This document shows, piece by piece, positions 15,317 through 20,243 of a DNA stretch of 20,243 nucleotides; position 1 is the first letter of the stretch; each line of letters opens with the position of its first letter. Both the position numbers and the translations under genes were made by a program. The notes under the pieces are model-generated. The model was not told the origin of the DNA. It did no database searches and saw only the letters and a program-made list of their open reading frames with translations. Source of the stretch: Bacteroidia bacterium (GTDB taxonomy: Bacteria; Bacteroidota; Bacteroidia; AKYH767-A; OLB10); contig JANWID010000202.1 in NCBI GenBank assembly GCA_025450095.1, positions 1 through 20,243 of the forward strand, given 5' to 3'.

Positions 15317-15742
15317 TTACTTCGTGAGGTATTCCTGCAATGAGGTTCCTATGATTTCGGTCCAGCCCTGGACGAAGTTTTCACGGGCTAAATCGGGATT
15401 ATCTTTTGGGAAGGAATCGACACCGGAATGTGTTAGTTTCAGTCGTGTTTTAGTACCGTCGGGATAAAGTTCGAAAGTAACGAAAGAATTTCCCGCGTAG
15501 CCATCGTAGCGCCAGCTGTAGCTCAGTCGTTTTTCATTTTCCACTTCAATGACTTTACACAGGTGGGTGTACTTGCGGTCTTCAGGCCCGCCTTCAAACT
15601 GGAACTCAAAACCCGGTTCTGCCCGGAAGGCTTGCAGATCGAAATACCATTTCGCCATTTCATCACGATTGGATATTGCTTTCCAGATTTTTGAAGCCGG
15701 AACATCAAAGGTGCGTTCCACAATAATTGAGTTTGTATTCAT
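15317..15742 (-). CDS. SRPBCC/AHSA1-like START-fold protein
   Basis: A 141-residue cytoplasmic protein of the activator-of-Hsp90-ATPase 1-like (AHSA1) branch of the SRPBCC superfamily. Seen: IIVERTFDVPASKIWKAI (6-23), the usual first strand and helix; EMAKWYFDL; a GFEFQFEGGP strand-turn; VENEKRLSYSWRYDGY; FELYPDGTKTRLKLTHSG; and the C-terminal helix GWTEIIGTSLQEYL. The fold has a deep hydrophobic cavity; many members have no known ligand. Length is typical. The ATG at 15742 has no Shine-Dalgarno sequence, and the leader runs into an inverted repeat at 15762. It appears to be a single-gene unit. Confidence 0.9.
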   Translation of the reverse strand: MNTNSIIVERTFDVPASKIWKAISNRDEMAKWYFDLQAFRAEPGFEFQFEGGPEDRKYTHLCKVIEVENEKRLSYSWRYDGYAGNSFVTFELYPDGTKTRLKLTHSGVDSFPKDNPDLARENFVQGWTEIIGTSLQEYLTK

Positions 15743-15761
15743 AATTTACATTTTCTGGTTA

Positions 15762-15887
15762 CCTCTGTGTTACTCCGTGCCTCTGTGGTTATTTTTCCGC
15801 GACAATAAAAAAAAGTTAATTCGGTTATCCGGGTTGGGCCTATTTTACCACGGAGACACAGAGGCACGGAGGGCCACAGAGAGTTTT
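15762..15887. repeat. CACGGAG-type inverted repeat pair
   Basis: CTCCGTGCCTCTGTG (15773-15787) has a perfect 15-bp inverted copy at 15857-15871; the similarity extends imperfectly over about 15762-15789 and 15848-15887. The composition (CACGGAG, CACAGAG steps) is the same as the outer arms at 5325-5345/5555-5575. It occupies the 247-bp gap between the AsmA-like gene (ends at 15990) and the SRPBCC gene, where no gene is visible; an AT-rich stretch follows at 15890-15989. Confidence 0.75.
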
Positions 15888-15989
15888 CAGGTTAATTTTT
15901 TTTTAACAGCCAGCACTCTTTATAAGGTGCAATGACATCCATTCCAATAATTCAAAACACGATATTACAAAATATTTTTGCAAGAACAA

Positions 15990-17855
15990 TCAATGATCAC
16001 TTCCATTTTTCTTTTCTTCCTTTTTCTTTTTCTTCCATAGCTTTACAGAACTCTTATAATTCTGCCTGTTCTCTTTGGTCATAATCATGGTTTCTTTCAA
16101 ACCTGCAAACAGCGATTTAAGTACCAGGTTAATGAAACCTTTGTGCATATCCCTTTCCGCTTCAAATTTTACAATTTTCGGTGGCATACCCTTATCAACC
16201 GGGTTAGAGGAACTGAGCGCTGTATTGGCAACAAATGCTCCGAGATCGCTTTTCCATTGCGCCTTTTCCTCCAGGTTCAGATCCATTTTCAGATCATGAT
16301 ACAAAAATTTCAGGCTGCCTTGCGATTTGGTGCTGTATGCAGTCCCTTCCAAATGTAAAGCATCCACGGCACCGGAATCGATTTTTGCAGGAGTGTACTC
16401 TGCCAGCAAACGATTCAAACCTTCCAATCTGAATGGGTCGGTTGATGCGGTGAATGCGAACTGAGGTTTGCTATAACTAAAATCAAGAGCCACCCTGAAC
16501 TTCACTTTATTCTCAAGCATTCCTTCACCCTGCAGCAACAAACTTCCAACGGTGGTTCCGGAACGGACATTAGTCACTGAAGCATTCAAACCTGCAACAA
16601 TAACTTTAGCATACGAACCATCCGTTTTCCGCTCACGATTCAGGATGTTGCCGTTTTTAACGGTTACTTTTTTTACCTGTAATGGAAAATCAAGTGCTGC
16701 CAGGTTTTGCCCCGGATAACCGGGATAACGATTCGGGTCTGCCGGTTTTGTTTTATCCTTGAATAAGGAAGCAGTAATGCTGTCAACAACCACCTCATCA
16801 ATTATCAATGACTGAGAGCGAATCAGCGAATCAAAATTTACCCCATTCAATTCAATGGATGCCGCATTGCAGGAGAATTGTGTATTCTGGAATTGTTTTC
16901 GTTTTTGTAATTCGTCTTCGCTAACATTTGGTTCATATGTAAATCCTTCCAGCGTGATCGAATGTTTTTGATAAAGCATTGCAAGATTTTTTAACCCGAT
17001 GTGAAAAATGCTGTCGGCCATATCAACCTGTACATCACGAAGCATGGTTCCTACATCCACAAAATTGTAGTCGAGTTTATCAAGGGTTTTCTGCATTTCA
17101 AAACCCTGCAGCGAAAAACTATAATTACCTATGGTAAACTGCCGCAATGATGATTTTTGCATACTACCAAATATCGAATCCATTACCAGTACCAGCGAAC
17201 CGCATCGTAATGAATCTCTGAAAACATCCTGGCTGATAAAAAGATCATTCAGTTCCAGGTTAAGCTTCGCAATATTCAGTTCACGTTCTTTAAAATTATT
17301 GATCACGTGAAATGAAGCGTCAATGAGTTCGAACTTTTCGAGGTTAAAAGCTTCAATAGGTTTCTTAACAGCATTATCTTTTCTGACGGCTGTAGAATCT
17401 TCAAAAGGAAAAAGCACGCTGATCGCGCCGTCCAATCGCATATCCACTACCGGAGTATTGATTTCGATTCGCTGCAGGTGCAGAGTTTTGTCTCTTAACA
17501 GTTCAAATACCTTTACCTTCTTTAACAAAAGTTTATGAGTTGTAAGGCGGAAATCACTGTTGATATATGGATAATGCACCAGTGGTTCTTTACGTGGTTG
17601 AAAAACTACATCGCTTACGCGGATATCACCATCAAGAATGTTTACATGAAGATTTTTAAACTTCAGTTCATACACATCGGAAGCCAGCGTTTTATCAAAG
17701 CTCTGTAATAAGGCATCCGATAACAGCCGGTTAAAATTGTTATAAAGTATTAATCCACCGCCTGCCAGCAACGCTAAAAAAATTAATGGAATTATAAAGC
17801 GTTTCTTCCTGTACCAGGGACGCTTCTTTTTTTCACTATTGTTGTCGGGATTCAT
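15990..17855 (-). CDS. Membrane-anchored AsmA-like protein
   Basis: A 621-residue protein with a basic cytoplasmic start (KKKRPWYRKKR), one membrane helix at about 20-38, and a long periplasmic part built of repeated amphipathic beta-strands, for example YELKFKNLHVNILDGDIRVSD and FRLTTHKLLLKKVKVFELL cut into typical AsmA/TamB-like steps. The C-terminal region (VKFEAERD followed by a helix with KSLFAGLKETM) resembles the end of AsmA-family proteins, then a Lys-rich tail of about 20 residues. AsmA-like proteins are linked to phospholipid movement or outer-membrane homeostasis; a specific role here is inference. It starts at an ATG 12 bases after the stop of the barrel gene and carries a perfect Shine-Dalgarno sequence, so it is co-transcribed but independently initiated. 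DUF748-type relatives are an alternative label. Confidence 0.72.
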   Translation of the reverse strand: MNPDNNSEKKKRPWYRKKRFIIPLIFLALLAGGGLILYNNFNRLLSDALLQSFDKTLASDVYELKFKNLHVNILDGDIRVSDVVFQPRKEPLVHYPYINSDFRLTTHKLLLKKVKVFELLRDKTLHLQRIEINTPVVDMRLDGAISVLFPFEDSTAVRKDNAVKKPIEAFNLEKFELIDASFHVINNFKERELNIAKLNLELNDLFISQDVFRDSLRCGSLVLVMDSIFGSMQKSSLRQFTIGNYSFSLQGFEMQKTLDKLDYNFVDVGTMLRDVQVDMADSIFHIGLKNLAMLYQKHSITLEGFTYEPNVSEDELQKRKQFQNTQFSCNAASIELNGVNFDSLIRSQSLIIDEVVVDSITASLFKDKTKPADPNRYPGYPGQNLAALDFPLQVKKVTVKNGNILNRERKTDGSYAKVIVAGLNASVTNVRSGTTVGSLLLQGEGMLENKVKFRVALDFSYSKPQFAFTASTDPFRLEGLNRLLAEYTPAKIDSGAVDALHLEGTAYSTKSQGSLKFLYHDLKMDLNLEEKAQWKSDLGAFVANTALSSSNPVDKGMPPKIVKFEAERDMHKGFINLVLKSLFAGLKETMIMTKENRQNYKSSVKLWKKKKKEEKKNGSDH

Positions 17856-17860
17856 TCAGA

Positions 17861-17868
17861 CCTCCTTT
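17861..17868 (-). promoter_or_regulatory. Perfect Shine-Dalgarno sequence for the AsmA-like gene
   Basis: AAAGGAGG on the minus strand, five bases (TCTGA) before the ATG at 17853-17855. Its first base is the last base of the preceding gene's TGA. No other gene start in this window has a comparable site; the others follow AT-rich leaders, as expected for Bacteroidota. Confidence 0.85.
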
Positions 17869-18473
17869 CAGAAAAAATATCCTATACGATAAATCCATTC
17901 GCTGTAGTAAGGACTATGATCATCCTGGCTGTATAGAATATTATAAAGCACTTGTATACTTATGCCACCTCTTCCGTTTCTGCCAAGCGATTGCTGAAAT
18001 CCCAGTCCGACGAACCACGATTCAGTGCCTTCCGTTTCGCGGGATATTTCATCAAATCCTGGTACCTCAACAAAATACTGGTTGTTGAGGTATTCGTACT
18101 CCGTCCAGAAATAAACCCGTTTTATCAGATCCAGGCGCGCAAAAACGTTTGGGCCGTGTGAATGTAAATCGTTGTTGAGTTGTTTGTCGTGCTGATATAT
18201 GTAACGGTAGCCTATACCTGTAGTGAGTCTTTTCGGAAAACGGTATGCAAATGAAGGCGCAATTTCGAAATAGGAAGTACGGCTGTTAAACCAGAATCCG
18301 AACCCTAATCCAAATCCGAATTTTTCACTGAACGATCGCTCGGGTTTCGGTGGTGGTACGGCTATAGTGTCTGTTGCAGGTGGCGGCGTTGTAGCAGTTG
18401 ATGAATCGGGCACCTGGCAGAAAGCAAGGTAACCCGATATTACAAAAATGACAATTAGGGAAAGTCGTTTCAT
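17868..18473 (-). CDS. Small outer-membrane beta-barrel protein
   Basis: A 201-residue exported protein. A signal peptide (about 1-19, MKRLSL then a hydrophobic core, ending AFCQ) is followed by a Thr/Pro-rich linker (20-48). Residues 50-201 show about eight alternating amphipathic strands, for example FGFGLGFGFWF, YFEIAPSFAYRF, LTTGIGYRYIY, VYFWTEYEYL, SWFVGLGFQQSLG, ISIQVLYNIL and a last strand ending in Phe-Phe, the aromatic C-terminus expected for insertion by BamA. It is the first gene of a two-gene unit with the AsmA-like gene. No ligand or enzyme motif. The ATG at 18473 has no Shine-Dalgarno sequence, and the 167-bp gap upstream (18474-18640) shows only AT-rich DNA and a weak CCGGT/ACCGG stem. 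Confidence 0.85.
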   Translation of the reverse strand: MKRLSLIVIFVISGYLAFCQVPDSSTATTPPPATDTIAVPPPKPERSFSEKFGFGLGFGFWFNSRTSYFEIAPSFAYRFPKRLTTGIGYRYIYQHDKQLNNDLHSHGPNVFARLDLIKRVYFWTEYEYLNNQYFVEVPGFDEISRETEGTESWFVGLGFQQSLGRNGRGGISIQVLYNILYSQDDHSPYYSEWIYRIGYFF

Positions 18474-18640
18474 AATATTAGGGATTTATATGAATTAAGT
18501 ATAATACTTTTTCATTATCAACTTCCTGTGTAATATTTAAAGTTAAGGAAGTTTCCCGCCGGTTATTCGTACTACCGGTAACTATTCAAAAATCATTTCA
18601 TTCCTCTTTTTTCATTATAAACCGAAAAAATACCGGCCAG

Positions 18641-19363
18641 TTATTTTTCTGCTTCTTTCGCAAGAGCCTTACCTTTCCCAATGGGTATTCCGACGGTAAA
18701 ATAAATTCCGTTGTTATATTCATTGGAACCAGAATCATCAATAGTTATATCCACAAATCCCTGGTAATACTGTGCGGTCAGGTTCATTCCATTTCCACCC
18801 ATCAAACGGTATCCCACTCCAACAATTGCTCCTGCATCGAGCGGATGAAATTTATCCTTGATATCGACATCAAACTTCAGGTCGTCGTCTTCGTCAAGCG
18901 AATTCGTGAATTCATCAAAACAACGATAACGTAACCCAAGCAGGAAACCACCTTTCACATAAATACGATTTTTGAACTGGTATTTCATCGCTACCGGTAC
19001 ATTAAAGTAACGCAATTTCCGCGCAACTTTCCCACCTACAAATACCGAATCAAGTGCCCCGTTATTCAGTGAATACACCGGCAGATCTTCCGCACCGTGA
19101 GGCGACTTTACAATACAACCCGTATTGAACATCCAGTTTTTATTTTTGAAAAATTTAATGTCAAAATAAAATCCAAGATTAAATCCGGTAAATCGTTCCG
19201 CATTATCAAGTCCTTGAATGGTACCAAGATTAACACCACCATCAAGGCCAAACTCCAGATTAGGGGAATTCAGTTTATCACCTAATAAAAGTGAAATTAA
19301 TATCTGTGACTGCGCAGTCTGAATTAAAAAAAACAGCAGGATCGTTGCGATGATTCTTTTCAT
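18641..19363 (-). CDS. Outer-membrane beta-barrel protein, porin/PorT-like family
   Basis: A 240-residue exported protein with a signal peptide (about 1-19, ending AQSQ) and an amphipathic-strand pattern: FGLDGGVNLGTI, FTGFNLGFYFDIKFF, WMFNTGCIV, YFNVPVAMKYQF, IYVKGGFLLGLRY, AGAIVGVGYRL, MNLTAQYYQGFV and IYFTVGIPIG. This fits the outer-membrane beta-barrel families OMP_b-brl/PorT-like, which are abundant in Bacteroidota. An acidic loop (SLDEDDDLKFDVD) may face outward or bind cations. The C-terminus is not aromatic but ends in a short charged tail. The start codon lies about 15 bases from the repetitive DNA at 19378. Function unknown. Confidence 0.82.
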   Translation of the reverse strand: MKRIIATILLFFLIQTAQSQILISLLLGDKLNSPNLEFGLDGGVNLGTIQGLDNAERFTGFNLGFYFDIKFFKNKNWMFNTGCIVKSPHGAEDLPVYSLNNGALDSVFVGGKVARKLRYFNVPVAMKYQFKNRIYVKGGFLLGLRYRCFDEFTNSLDEDDDLKFDVDIKDKFHPLDAGAIVGVGYRLMGGNGMNLTAQYYQGFVDITIDDSGSNEYNNGIYFTVGIPIGKGKALAKEAEK

Positions 19364-19377
19364 CCGGAATGATATGG

Positions 19378-19487
19378 GTTTGAGTTGTTGAGTTGTTGAA
19401 TTTTGGGGTTGTCGAGCACTCGGCAGTCAAAACAAAAGTAAAGATTAATTACTGCTGACTGCCTACTTTTGACTACCGGCTGCAGAC
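19378..19487. repeat. Low-complexity TTGAG repeats and GACTGCC inverted pieces
   Basis: 19378-19416 is made of GAGTTGTTGA-like steps. 19422-19440 (GGCAGTC then an A-rich run ending AAAAGTA) has its parts in inverted, permuted form at 19457-19475 (GACTGCC, then TACTTTTGACT). A related CCGGCTGCAGAC piece follows. The DNA fills the 148-bp gap between the outer-membrane protein gene and the AI-2E family gene and contains no gene. Confidence 0.6.
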
Positions 19488-19511
19488 TAACAACGTCACA
19501 TCAACTTTTGA

Positions 19512-20243
19512 TTAATTTAACTTTCCATTTCCAGCCAACCACAGTCCACCCAACTTATACCCCAACGAAAGTATGATGGCGCCGGTGAACATTCCAAGGA
19601 AACCGGAAAAGATAAAACCCCCGATTGCTCCGAGAAAAATCACCAGCATGGGCACGGGTGCTCCTTTACCCATGAGAAGGGGTTTAAGTACATTGTCGCT
19701 TAACCCGGCAAGCAGTATAACGGCCGACCACAAGGTAGCGGGCATGGGTTCCTTTGCAGAATAAATATAAATTATAACAGGTAATGCAACAAGTATGGTG
19801 GGAAGCTGGATAAGAGCCAGCATCAGTACCAGCAACGCCCATAACCCCGCAAGAGGTACTCCCGCAAGCAGGAAAGTTCCACCCATTAGTACAAACTGAA
19901 TAAATGCCACCCCAATGATCCCTTTTGCTACATTTCTCACAGTTTGAATGATCACCGATTTCAGTTCCGCTCCCATGCTTCCTGCAAGACGTGTCGACAA
20001 TTGCAGGCTAGACTTCTCTGATTGTTCGGATGTCGCAAGCAAGACACCGGCAATGACAATGGATGCCGTAAACATGAGTATGTTTGAAATAAAGCTCATT
20101 ATTGATGCGATTACCGTGCGGCCAATCGAAACAAGTTGATCCTTATATTGAATTATGGTGGATTCCAGGTTTTGATTGAGGGATTTCCAGGCATTAAATA
20201 ATTTCGGACCTATAATTGGCCAGTCGGCAACTTTTGCATTTGG
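19512..20243 (-). CDS. AI-2E/PerM family membrane protein, N-terminal part outside window
   Basis: The frame is open from the window end (first full codon at 20241-20243) to the stop at 19512, giving 243 residues of the C-terminal part of a roughly 350-residue protein. Visible: a WPIIGPK segment, an amphipathic stretch with NLESTIIQY, then hydrophobic helices (about 49-70, 100-125, 125-150) and the family-type segment around GLSDNVLKPLLMGKGAPVP, followed by LVIFLGAIGGFIFSGFLGMF. This is the PF01594 pattern. Despite the name, most members are not shown to export autoinducer-2, and some are Na+/H+ antiporters, so I assign no substrate. An internal ATG at 20099 could be mistaken for the start, but family sequence continues upstream of it. 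Confidence 0.9.
   Translation of the reverse strand, partial: PNAKVADWPIIGPKLFNAWKSLNQNLESTIIQYKDQLVSIGRTVIASIMSFISNILMFTASIVIAGVLLATSEQSEKSSLQLSTRLAGSMGAELKSVIIQTVRNVAKGIIGVAFIQFVLMGGTFLLAGVPLAGLWALLVLMLALIQLPTILVALPVIIYIYSAKEPMPATLWSAVILLAGLSDNVLKPLLMGKGAPVPMLVIFLGAIGGFIFSGFLGMFTGAIILSLGYKLGGLWLAGNGKLN

Noticed and set aside
19512..20243. Quorum-sensing (autoinducer-2) exporter
   Set aside because: The family name is historical; family membership alone does not show AI-2 transport and no LuxS/Lsr genes are present here.

Overview
The window looks like a chromosomal stretch from a Bacteroidota bacterium, most likely an environmental member of the Chitinophagales/Sphingobacteriales/Cytophagales type. 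The evidence is a secreted protein with a type IX secretion (T9SS) C-terminal sorting domain, a fused trehalose-phosphate synthase/phosphatase, several outer-membrane beta-barrels with Bacteroidota-style signal peptides, AT-rich leaders without Shine-Dalgarno sequences (with one striking exception), and intergenic repeats of a kind common in this phylum. I see no tRNA, rRNA, CRISPR array, phage gene or transposase.

Layout. (1) 1-3408, plus strand: the 3' part of a GH37 trehalase, then after one base a bifunctional trehalose-6-phosphate synthase/phosphatase, so trehalose breakdown and synthesis are encoded side by side. (2) 3409-5604: a convergent small T9SS cargo gene, two small plus-strand genes (one secreted), and two repeat-rich gaps, one bounded by 23-bp inverted repeats and one a nested palindrome of about 280 bp. 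(3) 5605-12273, minus strand: a tight six-gene operon (order of transcription: sugar-nucleotide epimerase, polytopic GT-C-type glycosyltransferase, DPM1/ArnC-type GT2, two methyltransferases, AsnB-type amidotransferase). Genes overlap or are spaced by 1-3 bases. The set lacks the genes for building a whole polysaccharide and looks more like a pathway that loads a (possibly uronic acid) sugar onto a polyprenyl phosphate and adds it to a surface glycan or lipid, with methylation and amidation. (4) 12461-15742, minus strand: separate genes for an endonuclease/exonuclease/phosphatase-fold enzyme, a MATE-type exporter and an SRPBCC/AHSA1 protein, separated by repeats. (5) 15990-19363, minus strand: an eight-stranded outer-membrane barrel gene coupled to a membrane-anchored AsmA-like gene that carries a perfect Shine-Dalgarno sequence, preceded by another outer-membrane barrel gene. 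(6) 19512-20243, minus strand: the C-terminal part of an AI-2E/PerM family membrane protein that runs off the window.

The most interesting items are the coherent surface-sugar operon, the isolated perfect Shine-Dalgarno site in a phylum that mostly ignores them, the AsmA-like/beta-barrel pair, and at least three families of short dispersed repeats. One is a 12-bp-period repeat present twice, each copy sitting at a gene boundary. No single locus is clearly a new system; the functional assignments of the operon and of the AsmA/barrel pair are inference.
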